In this document: one piece after another, positions 1-10,976 of the stretch
Numbering within the stretch: position 1 is the first letter of the stretch
Layout of the letters: every line of letters starts with the position of its first letter
Assembly: GCA_913045275.1 (NCBI GenBank)
Contig: CAJWPG010000003.1
Coordinates: 1 to 64,000, forward strand
Length of the DNA stretch: 64,000 bases
Origin: an uncultured Pelagibacteraceae bacterium
GTDB taxonomy: Bacteria; Pseudomonadota; Alphaproteobacteria; Pelagibacterales; Pelagibacteraceae
Direction: 5' to 3'
Notes under the pieces: model-generated
Database searches by the model: none
What the model saw: the letters and a program-made list of their open reading frames with translations, nothing else
Told to the model about the DNA's origin: nothing
Program-made: the position numbers and the translations under genes

Positions 1-1138
1 TGTACTCTGAATAAGTAGAAAAACACATTTTTTCAACATTAAATTTATTTATCACGTTTTTTCTTCCTTCAATACCCATTTGATTTAGTGTACTTTCGTC
101 TAAATTTAATAATTCAATAATTTTTTTTGACATTTCATCTGAATTACCTGATTCAAATAAAATTCCAGTTTTATTATCAATAATAGTTTCTTTTGATCCT
201 CCAATATTACTAGCTAAAATTGGTTTCTGCATTGATTGAGCTTCGGCAGATATTCTTCCAAAGGATTCCGGCTCAATAGAAGCTGATACTACAAAATTTG
301 AAATTTTGTATGCTACGGGCATATTTTTGCAGTGTTCTATAAATTTCACTTGATTAGTTAATCTATATTGTTCAACTAGTCTTATAAGTTTTTTTTTATA
401 TAATTCTCTACCTTGATCGCTTCCTAATATTACTGCAATAAACGCATCATGACCTAATTGTATGTTGACTTTATTTATTGAGTCTAAAAACATTTCTTGT
501 CCTTTCCAAGAAGTTAATCTGCCTGGAAATAATATAATTTTTTTTCCAACCTTAAGTTCCCAAGATTTAAATAAATTATCCTCATCTTTTTCTAATGTTG
601 TAGAAGGATCAAAATAATCGGTATTAATTCCTCTAAAAATTACTAAAAATTTCTTTTTTGTATTTAAGTAATTAGAATAATTTTCATTTATATGTGAAAA
701 AATAAAATTTGATCCTGCAATAATTAAATTTGATCTTACCATCACAGAATTATAAAACTTTTTTATATTACTATTAAAGTTATAAGTTCCATGAAAAGTT
801 GTAACAAATTTTCTGCCTGTAATTTTTGTTGCTACAAGGCAAGACCAAGCAGGAGCTCTACTTCTTGCATGCACTATATTAATATTGCAAAAAAGAATAA
901 TTAAAGAAATTATTATAGCATTAAACAACATAATTATTGGATTTTTTGATTGAACTGGAAGTCTTATTAATTTTACTTTTTTTTTATTTATAAATTTTAT
1001 TAACTCTCCACCACTAGTAATTATGTATGACTTACAATCATTTTCATTTAAATAATGAGCTATATCATAACAGCCAGTTTCTGCTCCTCCATAACCTAGT
1101 TTTGGAATAACTTGTAAAACTTTTAATTTAGTTGGCAT
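1..1138 (-). CDS. Glycosyltransferase family 4 protein (3' end truncated by window edge)
   Basis: Reverse-strand translation from ATG at 1138: MPTKLKVLQVIPKLGYGGAETGCYDIAHYLNENDCKSYIITSGGELIKF...; GT4 features GGAE near the N-terminus, FPGRLTSWKGQE and EPESFGRISAEAQ. Confidence 0.85.
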   Translation of the reverse strand, partial: MPTKLKVLQVIPKLGYGGAETGCYDIAHYLNENDCKSYIITSGGELIKFINKKKVKLIRLPVQSKNPIIMLFNAIIISLIILFCNINIVHARSRAPAWSCLVATKITGRKFVTTFHGTYNFNSNIKKFYNSVMVRSNLIIAGSNFIFSHINENYSNYLNTKKKFLVIFRGINTDYFDPSTTLEKDEDNLFKSWELKVGKKIILFPGRLTSWKGQEMFLDSINKVNIQLGHDAFIAVILGSDQGRELYKKKLIRLVEQYRLTNQVKFIEHCKNMPVAYKISNFVVSASIEPESFGRISAEAQSMQKPILASNIGGSKETIIDNKTGILFESGNSDEMSKKIIELLNLDESTLNQMGIEGRKNVINKFNVEKMCFSTYSEY

Positions 1139-1179
1139 TTAATAAAGTAATATATTATCACAATATTGAAATATTTATT

Positions 1180-1947
1180 ATGAGTAATTTTAAATTTTTA
1201 ATAATTTCTAAATTTAAAAGGTTGAGATATTTATCAATTAATCAAAATGCAAATTTATATGTAGTTTTTTTACACGGTTTTATGTCTGACATTGAAGGGG
1301 ATAAACCAATAAATTTTTTAAAATATTGTAAAAAAAGAAAATTAGGATTTTTAGCAATTGAATATTCTGGTCATGGAAAATCTTCGGGTAAATTTACAAA
1401 AGGCAATATATCTAAATGGACCGAAGAAGTAAGAATTTCAATAAAAAAAATAATAAAAAAAAAAAACTTTATTTTGATTGGCTCAAGTATGGGATCTTGG
1501 CTATCTTTAAACCAATTCAAATACTTTAATAATCAAATTAAGGGATTTTTAGGTATTGGATCTGCTCCTGAGTTTTTAGAAAGACTTATGTGGAAAAAAT
1601 TTTCGAAAAAAATAAAAAAAGAAATTGTTAAAAAAAAAATCTATCAATTAAAACATGGAGAATATGAATATCCGATCACATACCAACTAATAAAAGATGG
1701 TAAAAAAAATAAAGTTTTAAGCAAAAAATATAAAACGAAAATACCTGTAACTATGGTACACGGTTCAAAAGATGACGTCGTTCCTGTAATTTATTCAAAA
1801 AAAATATTAAATAATTTTAATAAAGCTATAAAAAAAATTGTAGTTATTAAAAATGGCAACCATAGTTTGTCTAATAAATTTAATTTAAATAAAATAAATA
1901 AAGAATTAGATAAAATCTTATATTATAATTGTTATAAGATTATTTAA
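1180..1947 (+). CDS. Alpha/beta hydrolase
   Basis: ORF track 1132..1947; likely start MSNFKFL at 1180; nucleophile elbow GSSMGS, HGFMSD, C-terminal GNHSLS. Confidence 0.75.
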   Translation: MSNFKFLIISKFKRLRYLSINQNANLYVVFLHGFMSDIEGDKPINFLKYCKKRKLGFLAIEYSGHGKSSGKFTKGNISKWTEEVRISIKKIIKKKNFILIGSSMGSWLSLNQFKYFNNQIKGFLGIGSAPEFLERLMWKKFSKKIKKEIVKKKIYQLKHGEYEYPITYQLIKDGKKNKVLSKKYKTKIPVTMVHGSKDDVVPVIYSKKILNNFNKAIKKIVVIKNGNHSLSNKFNLNKINKELDKILYYNCYKII

Positions 1948-4900
1948 CTGGCTACACTTAAGGTTTTATTAAGTGTTAATGGATTGTCAAGTTTGTCTAT
2001 CATTTCTTTTGGGCATACTTGAAAAAAATTTATAATTTCATTTTCAAAATTATTTAGTAATTTATTTGCAAAACTTGAATTAGTTTCTCTTACATGATTT
2101 AAAATTAAATCTTTAAGAAATTTTATCCAAAATTCTGTTTCTGGTTTTTGCCATACAACACTTTCTGGATTAACTTTTTTTTCAAAATTATTATTAACAT
2201 CATAAACAAATGCCATGCCACCAGTCATTCCTGCTGCAAAATTATCTCCGACCTCCCCAAGAATTAGAACACTCCCACCGGTCATATATTCACATCCATT
2301 AGAGTCACATCCTTCTATAACTGCAGTTGCTCCAGAATTTCTAACGGCAAATCTTTCTCCTGCTTGTCCAGCAGCATACAAATATCCAGATGTTGCTCCA
2401 TATAAAACTGTATTTCCTATTATTGTATTTTCATTAGATATTAAATTACTTTCATCTCGCAATTTAACTACTATGGTGCCTCCAGATAATCCTTTTCCAA
2501 CATAATCATTGGCATCGCCTTTTAAGCTTAACTTTAATCCTTTAACTCCAAAAGCCCCAAAAGATTGTCCAGCCGATCCATTAAATTTTAAAGAAATTGA
2601 ATTTTCTTTTAACATGTTGTTTCCAAATTTATTATATAGATGATAAGAAATTCTCGTTCCAACTGCTCTATGTGTATTTTTAATCTTAAATTCTTTTTCT
2701 ATAATTTCATTCTTTTCAATTAATTGTTCAATCTCAGGCCATATTTTTTGATCTAAGGTATCTGGAACACTATTAATAATTACATTTTCACAATATTTTT
2801 TGTTTGATCCAGAATCTGCTTGAACAAACAAAGGATTTAAATCTAGATCATCTAAATTAGAAGACCCTTTGCTAACTTGTTTTAATAAATTGGTCCTTCC
2901 AATTATCTCGTTTAAATTATTAAATCCTAATTGTGCCAAAATCTCTCTTACTTCTTGAGCAATAAAAGTAAAAAGATTAACAATTTTATCTGGAGTTCCA
3001 GTAAATTTTTCTCTTAGTTTTTTATCTTGAGTGCACACTCCTACAGGACATGTATTTGAATGACATTGTCTAACCATAATACAACCCATAGCAACAAGAG
3101 CGGTAGTGGCAACACCATACTCTTCTGCTCCCATCATTGCTGCTATTACTACATCTCTGCCAGTTTTAATTCCACCATCTGTTTTTAATGTAACTTGATG
3201 ACGTAGATTATTTAAAGTTAAAACTTGATTGGCTTCTGTTAGTCCCATCTCCCAAGGAATACCAACATATTTAACACTTGTTTGAGGAGTTGCTCCAGTG
3301 CCTCCACAATGTCCTGCAATTAATATTATATCTGCTTTTGCCTTGGCTACACCAGCTGCAATAGTTCCAATTCCTGAAGACGCAACCAATTTTACACCAA
3401 TTCTTGCTTTAGGATTTATCTGCTTAAGATCGTAAATTAATTGAGCAAGATCTTCTATTGAATAAATATCATGATGAGGGGGAGGAGAAATCAATGTAAC
3501 ACCAGGTGTTGAATGTCTTAGTCTTGCTATTTCATCAGTAACTTTAAAACCAGGAAGTTGCCCTCCTTCTCCTGGTTTTGCGCCTTGAGCAATTTTAATT
3601 TCTATTTCATTACAATTATTTAAATAATTTGTTGTTACACCAAATCTAGCTGATGCTATTTGTTTAACTCTTGAATTTGCACTATCTCCATTTTCTTTAA
3701 CTTTAAATCTTTTTTCATCTTCTCCTCCTTCACCGCTACATGAAGCGCCTCTAATTCTATTCATTCCAATTGCTAGAGTTTCGTGTGCCTCTTTTGATAA
3801 TGCTCCATGAGACATGCTTCCGCTTCCAAATCTTTTCATAATGCTTGGTACGGATTCTACTTCATCAATACTTATTGATTTTTTTACCTTAAAATCTATT
3901 AAGTCTCTTAGATTAATTGGTTTAAGATTATAAATTCCATCAACATATTTTTTATAGATATCATAAGAATTTTTCGTAACAGCAGTTTGAATTAAATGAA
4001 TTAATTTACCTTGATATTGATGAGTCTCTCCATTTTTTCTATATTTATAAATTCCACCGATTGGAAGAATTTTGGAAGTAGAATTAAATGCTTCATTGTG
4101 AATTTTTCTTATTTTCTTCTCAATTCCATTTAATCCAATTCCAGAAATTTTTGATAAAATTCCTGGAAAATAATCTTTTACTAATGTTCTGCTCAATCCT
4201 ACAGTTTCAAAGTTACATCCTCCTCTATAAGAGCTTAATACTGAAATACCCATCTTTGACATAATTTTTAATAATCCAAGATTTACTGATTTAATGTATC
4301 TTGAAATACACTCTTCAAAACTCAGATTCTCAAAAAGCATTTTTGTATATCTTTGGTGTATGCTATCGAAAGCCAAATAAGGATTAACAGTTGTTGCCCC
4401 AACACCAATTAAAGTTGCAAAAGAATGGGTGTCTAGAGCATCTCCAGTCTGAACATTAATTGAAACATACCCTCTTAATCCAAGATTAATTAAGTGTGTA
4501 TTAATGGCACCAATACATAAAAGCATTGGAATTGGTAATTTTTCTTTTGATATATTTTTGTCTGTAAGAATTATTTGATTAATTCCTTCTCTAACTGATT
4601 TTTCTACCTCGCCCTTTAAATTATTTAGTGCATTTTCAAGACTATCCTGTTCATCAAAAGTACATTCTAAAATTTTGGAATTACCTCCAAAATAACTAAC
4701 AAATTTTTTAAACTGAGAATTTGATAGTATAGGACTATTTAAAACATATATGTTTTCTTCGGTTAAATTGCTAAAGTCCAAAATATTACCTAGATTTCCA
4801 AATCTAGTTTTAAGACTCATAACTTTATTTTCCCTTAAAGAATCTATAGGTGGATTTGTAACCTGGCTAAAATTTTGTCTAAAAAAATGATAAAGTGGGC

Positions 4901-6440
4901 GATATTTATCTGATAAAACTGCTAATGGAGTATCGTCACCCATTGATCCTGTCGCTTCTTTTGATTCTTCTACCATAGGATGAAGAATTAACTCTAGGTC
5001 TTCAATGCTATAACCAAAACAATGTTGAAGAATTCTTAATTCTTCTCCTGAAAATTCATTTTTTTCATCTTTAATAAGAAATTTTTTATCTAGATCTATA
5101 ATTTGATTGTTAAAATTTTTATATTCTTTTGCTAAATAGTTTTTGATTTCACTATTTGTAAAAACTTTTCCTCTTTCAATTCTAACTCCTATTATTTCTC
5201 CTGGTCCCAATCTACCTTTGCTAACAATTTTTTTTTCATCCAGATCAACCATTCCTGTCTCAGAGCCTGCAAATAATAATTTATCTTTTGTGACCGTATA
5301 TCTTAATGGTCTCAGACCATTTCTATCTGTTGCGGCTATAACCCAATCATTATCGGTTGCGGCAATAGCAGCAGGACCATCCCAAGGTTCCATGGTGCTA
5401 TTTAAAAAATTAAATAATTGTAAATGATCTCTTGGAAGTATTTTACTTTTCTTAGACCATGCATCAGGTATTAACATAATCTTAGTTAAAGGTGCTGAGT
5501 GCCCAGACATATTTAGTAGTTCAAAAACATTATCCAATGATGCTGAGTCCGAATTTTCTATTGGAATAACTGGTTTTATATTTTCCATATCTTCAAACAG
5601 AGAACTAAACATTTCTTCTTCATGGACTTTCATCCAATTAATATTACCCTTTAAAGTATTTATTTCTCCATTATGAGCAATCGCTCTAAATGGTTGTGCA
5701 AGATCCCAGCTTGGCGCAGTGTTTGTTGAAAATCTTTGGTGAAATATAGCATACCTTGATGTAAGTCTTTCGTCTTGTAAATCTAAATAAAATTCTGACA
5801 AAGATTCAGCCAAAAACATTCCTTTATATATGATTGATTTTGAACTAAACGAACAAATATAAAATTGATTTAAGTGATTTTTTAAACATTCTTTTTCTAT
5901 TTTTCTTCTAGTTTCATAAAGTTTTCTTTCTAACGTTTTTCCATTTATTGACTTATTTTTTGGTGTGAATAAAACTTGAGTAATTTCAGGTCTAGTTATT
6001 TCAGCTTTTGAACCTAATACACTAGTATTAATTGGAACTTGTCTCCATCTGTAAATATTAAAATTATTTTTTAGAAGTCCGGTTTCGATGTATGTTTTGC
6101 ATTTTTCCTGTGCATTATAATCGTTTCTTGGCAAAAAAATCATTCCAGCGCAGATTACTCCTCCATCATATTTCCGCCCATAATTCTCAATTTTTTCTAT
6201 AAAGAAATTTGACGGTATTTCTATATGAATACCTGCACCATCTCCTGTTTTTCCATCTGCATCAATTGCTCCTCTATGCCAAACTGCTTTTAATGCTTCT
6301 ATTCCTTGCTCTACAACTTTTCTTGATTTTAAACCTTCAGTAGATGCTACTAATCCGACTCCACATGAATCATGTTCCATTGACTCGCTATAAATTGAAT
6401 TTTCTTTTAAAATTTTTAAATTCTTTGTTCTTCTATTCAT
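1944..6440 (-). CDS. gltB: Glutamate synthase (NADPH) large subunit
   Basis: 1498 aa; N-terminal class-II amidotransferase (HDSCGVGLVAS), FMN/Fe-S domain (CPVGVCTQD), GXGXG C-terminal domain. Confidence 0.97.
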   Translation of the reverse strand: MNRRTKNLKILKENSIYSESMEHDSCGVGLVASTEGLKSRKVVEQGIEALKAVWHRGAIDADGKTGDGAGIHIEIPSNFFIEKIENYGRKYDGGVICAGMIFLPRNDYNAQEKCKTYIETGLLKNNFNIYRWRQVPINTSVLGSKAEITRPEITQVLFTPKNKSINGKTLERKLYETRRKIEKECLKNHLNQFYICSFSSKSIIYKGMFLAESLSEFYLDLQDERLTSRYAIFHQRFSTNTAPSWDLAQPFRAIAHNGEINTLKGNINWMKVHEEEMFSSLFEDMENIKPVIPIENSDSASLDNVFELLNMSGHSAPLTKIMLIPDAWSKKSKILPRDHLQLFNFLNSTMEPWDGPAAIAATDNDWVIAATDRNGLRPLRYTVTKDKLLFAGSETGMVDLDEKKIVSKGRLGPGEIIGVRIERGKVFTNSEIKNYLAKEYKNFNNQIIDLDKKFLIKDEKNEFSGEELRILQHCFGYSIEDLELILHPMVEESKEATGSMGDDTPLAVLSDKYRPLYHFFRQNFSQVTNPPIDSLRENKVMSLKTRFGNLGNILDFSNLTEENIYVLNSPILSNSQFKKFVSYFGGNSKILECTFDEQDSLENALNNLKGEVEKSVREGINQIILTDKNISKEKLPIPMLLCIGAINTHLINLGLRGYVSINVQTGDALDTHSFATLIGVGATTVNPYLAFDSIHQRYTKMLFENLSFEECISRYIKSVNLGLLKIMSKMGISVLSSYRGGCNFETVGLSRTLVKDYFPGILSKISGIGLNGIEKKIRKIHNEAFNSTSKILPIGGIYKYRKNGETHQYQGKLIHLIQTAVTKNSYDIYKKYVDGIYNLKPINLRDLIDFKVKKSISIDEVESVPSIMKRFGSGSMSHGALSKEAHETLAIGMNRIRGASCSGEGGEDEKRFKVKENGDSANSRVKQIASARFGVTTNYLNNCNEIEIKIAQGAKPGEGGQLPGFKVTDEIARLRHSTPGVTLISPPPHHDIYSIEDLAQLIYDLKQINPKARIGVKLVASSGIGTIAAGVAKAKADIILIAGHCGGTGATPQTSVKYVGIPWEMGLTEANQVLTLNNLRHQVTLKTDGGIKTGRDVVIAAMMGAEEYGVATTALVAMGCIMVRQCHSNTCPVGVCTQDKKLREKFTGTPDKIVNLFTFIAQEVREILAQLGFNNLNEIIGRTNLLKQVSKGSSNLDDLDLNPLFVQADSGSNKKYCENVIINSVPDTLDQKIWPEIEQLIEKNEIIEKEFKIKNTHRAVGTRISYHLYNKFGNNMLKENSISLKFNGSAGQSFGAFGVKGLKLSLKGDANDYVGKGLSGGTIVVKLRDESNLISNENTIIGNTVLYGATSGYLYAAGQAGERFAVRNSGATAVIEGCDSNGCEYMTGGSVLILGEVGDNFAAGMTGGMAFVYDVNNNFEKKVNPESVVWQKPETEFWIKFLKDLILNHVRETNSSFANKLLNNFENEIINFFQVCPKEMIDKLDNPLTLNKTLSVAS

Positions 6441-7900
6441 CAGGCTACTTTTTTATTTTTTTTAGATTGCAAATAATTGTCTATTGAGTTTGCAGCATCC
6501 CTTCCATCTTTAATTGCCCAAACAACTAATGAAGCTCCTCTCACAATATCACCAGCGGCAAAAACACCAGTTATATTTGTTTCCATTGTATCAAAATCTG
6601 TTTTTATTGTTCCCCATTTTGTAATTTGCAATCTGTTTTCATCAAACAATATGGGAAGTTCTTCAGGGTCAAAACCTAGTGCTTTTATAACTATATCAGC
6701 TTTAATCTCAAATTCAGAATTTTTTTGAACAATTGGTTTTCTTCTTCCACTTTCATCTGGTTCGCCCAACTTAATCTTGTCAACTATTAAGCTTTCAATT
6801 TTATCTTTACCTTTAAACTCTTTTGGGTTGCTTAACCAAATAAATTCAACACCTTCTTCCTCAGCATTTATAACCTCTCTTGAGGAGCCGGGCATATTTT
6901 CTTTATCTCGTCTATAAATACATTTTACAGATTTTGCATTTTGTCTTATTGAAGTTCTAACACAATCCATTGCAGTATCTCCACCTCCTACAACTATTAT
7001 GTCCTTTTCTTTCGCATCTAAAGTTCCATTGTCAAACATTTCAACTTTATCACCTAAACCTTTTCGATTTGATGCGCTTAAAAATTCCATAGCTGGAAAA
7101 ATATTTTTTAAATGACTTCCGGGTATATTAACTTCTCTGGGTTTATAAACACCTGTGGCTATTAAAATTGCATCATGTTTTTCTCTCAATTCTTTTAAAG
7201 ATAAATTTTTACCAACCTCATAATTTAAAACAAAATTAATACCTCCGTCTTTTAGAAGTTTAATTCTCCTGTTAACCACATGTTTTTCTAATTTGAAGTT
7301 TGGTATACCATAAATTAACAAGCCTCCTGCTCTATCATAACGATCGTATATAGTAATTTGATAACCTTTTTTTCTAAGCTCTTCTCCACACGCTAACCCA
7401 GCTGGACCTGCACCAATAATACCAATACTTTGATCAATTTCATTTGTGACCTCTATTGGTTTAACCCAACTATTTGTCCATGCTGCTTCAGTAATAAATT
7501 TTTCAATTGAACCTATAGTAACTGTGCCATGTTTTGATTGTTCAATTACACAATTACCTTCGCATAATCTATCTTGAGGACAAATTCTTCCACATACTTC
7601 TGGCATGTTATTTGTGGCTTGAGATAATTGATAAGCTTCTTGAAGTCTGCCTTCTGCAGTTAATTTTAACCAATCGGGAATATTATTACTTAACGGGCAA
7701 TGTATCTGACAAAAAGGCACCCCACACTGCGAACATCTGCTTGACTGTTCATTAGCTTTTTCATTTATAAATTCGTTATATATTTCATTAAAATCACCTT
7801 TTCTTATTAATTTTTCTCTTTTTTTAGGATTTTGTTGATCTATATCCACAAATTTCAACATTTTTTCCGTCATTAGACTTGCTATATACCAATATTTCAT
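6440..7900 (-). CDS. gltD: Glutamate synthase small subunit (start possibly 7861 or 7873)
   Basis: Fe-S cysteines CSQCGVPFCQIHCP, FAD motif GAGPAGLACGEEL, NADPH site GGGDTAMDCVRT; adjacent to gltB. Confidence 0.96.
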   Translation of the reverse strand: MKYWYIASLMTEKMLKFVDIDQQNPKKREKLIRKGDFNEIYNEFINEKANEQSSRCSQCGVPFCQIHCPLSNNIPDWLKLTAEGRLQEAYQLSQATNNMPEVCGRICPQDRLCEGNCVIEQSKHGTVTIGSIEKFITEAAWTNSWVKPIEVTNEIDQSIGIIGAGPAGLACGEELRKKGYQITIYDRYDRAGGLLIYGIPNFKLEKHVVNRRIKLLKDGGINFVLNYEVGKNLSLKELREKHDAILIATGVYKPREVNIPGSHLKNIFPAMEFLSASNRKGLGDKVEMFDNGTLDAKEKDIIVVGGGDTAMDCVRTSIRQNAKSVKCIYRRDKENMPGSSREVINAEEEGVEFIWLSNPKEFKGKDKIESLIVDKIKLGEPDESGRRKPIVQKNSEFEIKADIVIKALGFDPEELPILFDENRLQITKWGTIKTDFDTMETNITGVFAAGDIVRGASLVVWAIKDGRDAANSIDNYLQSKKNKKVA

Positions 7901-7916
7901 TCAAATAAACCAACAT

Positions 7917-7937
7917 TAGGTCATAATTTATGACCTA
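7917..7937. promoter_or_regulatory. 21-bp palindrome TAGGTCATAA-T-TTATGACCTA upstream of gltD (candidate operator or leader hairpin)
   Basis: Perfect 10-bp inverted arms separated by 1 nt, read directly. Confidence 0.6.
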
Positions 7938-8047
7938 TATTAACAAAAAACCATATAATTAAAGGATTTTTTAATATTTACATATTTGTTATGCATCTAT
8001 GTTATTGCTTTATTTTAACTATATTTTGATTATCAAATGTCAATTTA

Positions 8048-8815
8048 ATGGTTTCAAAATACATAGAAGTATTAATTTTAGGATTTGTTCAGGGTTTTTC
8101 AGAATTCATACCTGTAAGCTCCTCAGCTCATTTAATATTAGTTTCTAAAATTTATAATTTCAATATTAGTTCTTTGCAGCTTGATATCAGTCTTCACTTG
8201 GGATCTTTATTTGCAATTTTATTTTATTTCAGAAAAGATTTATTAAACATAACAAAAAATAAAAACTTATTTACATTAATAATTTTAGGATCATTACCAT
8301 TAATAGTTATTGGTTATATATTCTACACATCTGGATTAATAGATTATTTTAGAAATTTAAAAATTATAGCATGGACAACTTTGTTATTTGGTTTGCTTTT
8401 ATTTTTTGCTGATAGATCTCAAATAAAACAAAAGTTAGATACAAATCTTAATTATAAAATAATTCTGATTATTGGTTTGCTTCAAGTACTAGCAATTATA
8501 CCAGGTGTAAGTAGGTCTGGCATAGTTATAACAGCTTCAAGATTTCTTAATTTTGATAGAGTTGATTCTTCAAAAATTGCTTTTTATTTATCTATACCAG
8601 CTTTAGGAGGTGCAAGTTTTTTAGGTATTAAAGATATATTTGAAACTAACATCAATTTCAATGTAATATTTTTGTTTTCAATTATATTTTCATTTATTAT
8701 TTCATATTTAACAATAAAATATTTCTTAATTTACGTAAAAAACTTTGATTTAAAATTCTTTGTATACTACAGAATATTCTTAGCTTTTATTTTATTTATT
8801 GTTGTTTATGTTTAG
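8048..8815 (+). CDS. uppP: Undecaprenyl-diphosphate phosphatase
   Basis: LGFVQGFSEFIPVSSSAHL and PGVSRSGIVITASRF motifs of the BacA/UppP family. Confidence 0.95.
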   Translation: MVSKYIEVLILGFVQGFSEFIPVSSSAHLILVSKIYNFNISSLQLDISLHLGSLFAILFYFRKDLLNITKNKNLFTLIILGSLPLIVIGYIFYTSGLIDYFRNLKIIAWTTLLFGLLLFFADRSQIKQKLDTNLNYKIILIIGLLQVLAIIPGVSRSGIVITASRFLNFDRVDSSKIAFYLSIPALGGASFLGIKDIFETNINFNVIFLFSIIFSFIISYLTIKYFLIYVKNFDLKFFVYYRIFLAFILFIVVYV

Positions 8816-9698
8816 AAAAATTTATCTCTGGCAATAATTGAGATATCAGCACACCTGCTAAAATAAAACCACAACCTAAAATATTATTAATATTTAATAT
8901 TTGACTTAAAATAATCCAAGCTGCAATTGTTGCAAAAACACCTTCCAAAGAAAAAATAATTGCCGCAGGTGCTGGAGATATGTTCCTTTGTGCGTATATT
9001 TGAAGTACAAAAGCAATTCCTCCTGATAGTATGCCGGCATAAAGAATTTGAACTTTTTGATCTAAAATATTTTTTATAATAAAATCCTCAAAAATTAATG
9101 CTAGAATAATAGAACAAGTAGATACTATTATTGTTTGAATTAAACCTATTAAAATAGGAGCGTCAAACTCTTCAATAATCTTTCCTATAAAAATTATATG
9201 AAGACTCCAAAATATTGCCCCCAAAACTACTAAAGTGTCACCCAGTCTAACTGTTGCATCATAAAAATTTGTGAGTAAATAACCGCCAATTACACATAAA
9301 ATTACTGACGGCCATACACTCCAATGAATATTTTTTTTAAATAGAAAAAAAACTATTATTGGAACCATTGGCACATAAAAAATTGTAAAAAATGCAGCAT
9401 TTGCAACATCTGTATACAATAAGGCAACTTGTTGAAAAACCGTTCCAAGAAACAAAAATAATCCAATTAAAATAGATAAATAAATAAATTTACTCTTGTT
9501 TTTAGAAACTACTTTATAAGTATTTTCCTTTTCTAATAATAAATAAAAAGGTATTAGCACTAAAAATCCTACAAAAAACCTAACGCCATTAAAAACATAA
9601 GGTCCTATAACCTGCATGCCAGTATCTTGTGCTATAAAAGTAGTGCCCCATATAATCGTGCAAATTAATGCACTGAATATAGATAGAGATTTTGACAT
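8796..9698 (-). CDS. DMT-family (EamA) transporter
   Basis: 300 aa multi-TM; IIWGTTFIAQ, duplicated EamA pattern ending AAWIILSQILN..GCGFILAGVLISQL. Confidence 0.85.
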   Translation of the reverse strand: MSKSLSIFSALICTIIWGTTFIAQDTGMQVIGPYVFNGVRFFVGFLVLIPFYLLLEKENTYKVVSKNKSKFIYLSILIGLFLFLGTVFQQVALLYTDVANAAFFTIFYVPMVPIIVFFLFKKNIHWSVWPSVILCVIGGYLLTNFYDATVRLGDTLVVLGAIFWSLHIIFIGKIIEEFDAPILIGLIQTIIVSTCSIILALIFEDFIIKNILDQKVQILYAGILSGGIAFVLQIYAQRNISPAPAAIIFSLEGVFATIAAWIILSQILNINNILGCGFILAGVLISQLLPEINFSKHKQQ

Positions 9699-9702
9699 TT
9701 AA

Positions 9703-10974
9703 TTAAATTGCTAGTCTATATGCAAAATTACTTCCAAGATTATCTTTTAAATCATTATTAAATTTCGCAGCTTCTGCGCCATCTATAATTCTATGATCAT
9801 AGGATAAAGACAATGGTAATATTGTGCGTGGTACAAATTTTCCATTTATAAATAACTGTTTTTTATAAGATTTTCCAACTCCTAAAATAGCAACTTCTGG
9901 ATAATTTATTATTGGTGTAAAAAAAGAACCACCAATACCTCCTAGGCTTGTAATTGTCATAGAGCCACCAAATAATTCTTTTTTATTTATTTTAAGGTTT
10001 CTACATAATTCACTTACTTCCTTTAAGTCTTTGCCAATTAAAGAAATATTCTTGTTATCTGCATTTCTAATTTTTGGAACCATCAATCCATGAGGTGTAT
10101 CTACAGCTATACCTATGTGATAATATTTTTTGACTGTCATTTTGCCATTTTCAATATCATCAATTGAAGAATTAAAACTTGGAAATTTTTTTAACGATGC
10201 AACTAATGCTTTAATGATAAATGCTAGTGGAGTAATCTTTTTTTTTTCTCCAGTATGTATATCAGTAAGAGAACTTCTAAATTCTTCCATTTCAGTTATA
10301 TCTGCTTCATCATGATTTGTTACATGAGGTATTGTTGCCCAAGAGTTAACTAAATATGTTGAAGCTAGTTTTTTAACTCTAGGTAAATCTTTAACTTCAA
10401 TTTTTCCAAAATCAGAATGAGAAAACTCACTTGTAATTTTTTTTACTTGCGTTTCTCTCTTATTTGAAATTTTATTAATTTTAGATGATATAAAATTTTT
10501 TATATCACTTTCTAAAACTCTTCCTTGTCTTTCACTTCCAGAAATTTGATTAATATCAACACCAAGTTCCCTTGCAAATTTACGTGTTTTAGGACTGGCT
10601 AATGAAATTCCAGAATTATTCTTTTCATTAAAATGATTATTAACTTTTTCTTCAATCTTTTTTTGTTCTACTGGTTTGATTTCTAATTCTTCTTTTTGAG
10701 TCTTGGGTTTTTGTTTAATATCTTCTTTACTTTCTTCGTTGCCAGTTAATAACAAAATTAAATCACCCTCAGACACTTTGTCTCCTATCTTAATATTAAC
10801 CGATTTAATTTTTCCTTCAAAAGTAGATGGGATTTCAACACTAGATTTATCGCTTTCTATTGTTATCAAAGGGTCATTTTTAGAAATTGATTGTCCAGCT
10901 GAAATTAATACCTCTATCACCTCAACATCTTTAAAATCACCAATATTTGGAACTTTAATTTCTCTATCTGTCAT
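9703..10974 (-). CDS. aceF: Pyruvate dehydrogenase E2, dihydrolipoamide acetyltransferase
   Basis: N-terminal lipoyl domain (ESDKSSVEIPS), peripheral subunit-binding domain, catalytic LSLSYDHRIIDGAEAAKF. Confidence 0.94.
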   Translation of the reverse strand: MTDREIKVPNIGDFKDVEVIEVLISAGQSISKNDPLITIESDKSSVEIPSTFEGKIKSVNIKIGDKVSEGDLILLLTGNEESKEDIKQKPKTQKEELEIKPVEQKKIEEKVNNHFNEKNNSGISLASPKTRKFARELGVDINQISGSERQGRVLESDIKNFISSKINKISNKRETQVKKITSEFSHSDFGKIEVKDLPRVKKLASTYLVNSWATIPHVTNHDEADITEMEEFRSSLTDIHTGEKKKITPLAFIIKALVASLKKFPSFNSSIDDIENGKMTVKKYYHIGIAVDTPHGLMVPKIRNADNKNISLIGKDLKEVSELCRNLKINKKELFGGSMTITSLGGIGGSFFTPIINYPEVAILGVGKSYKKQLFINGKFVPRTILPLSLSYDHRIIDGAEAAKFNNDLKDNLGSNFAYRLAI

Positions 10975-10976
10975 TT

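Noticed and set aside
2215-5427. ORFs 2215..2505 and 5143..5427 on + inside gltB
   Set aside because: Antisense to a full-length well-conserved gltB; low-complexity Pro/Ser/Leu-rich translations typical of mirror ORFs.
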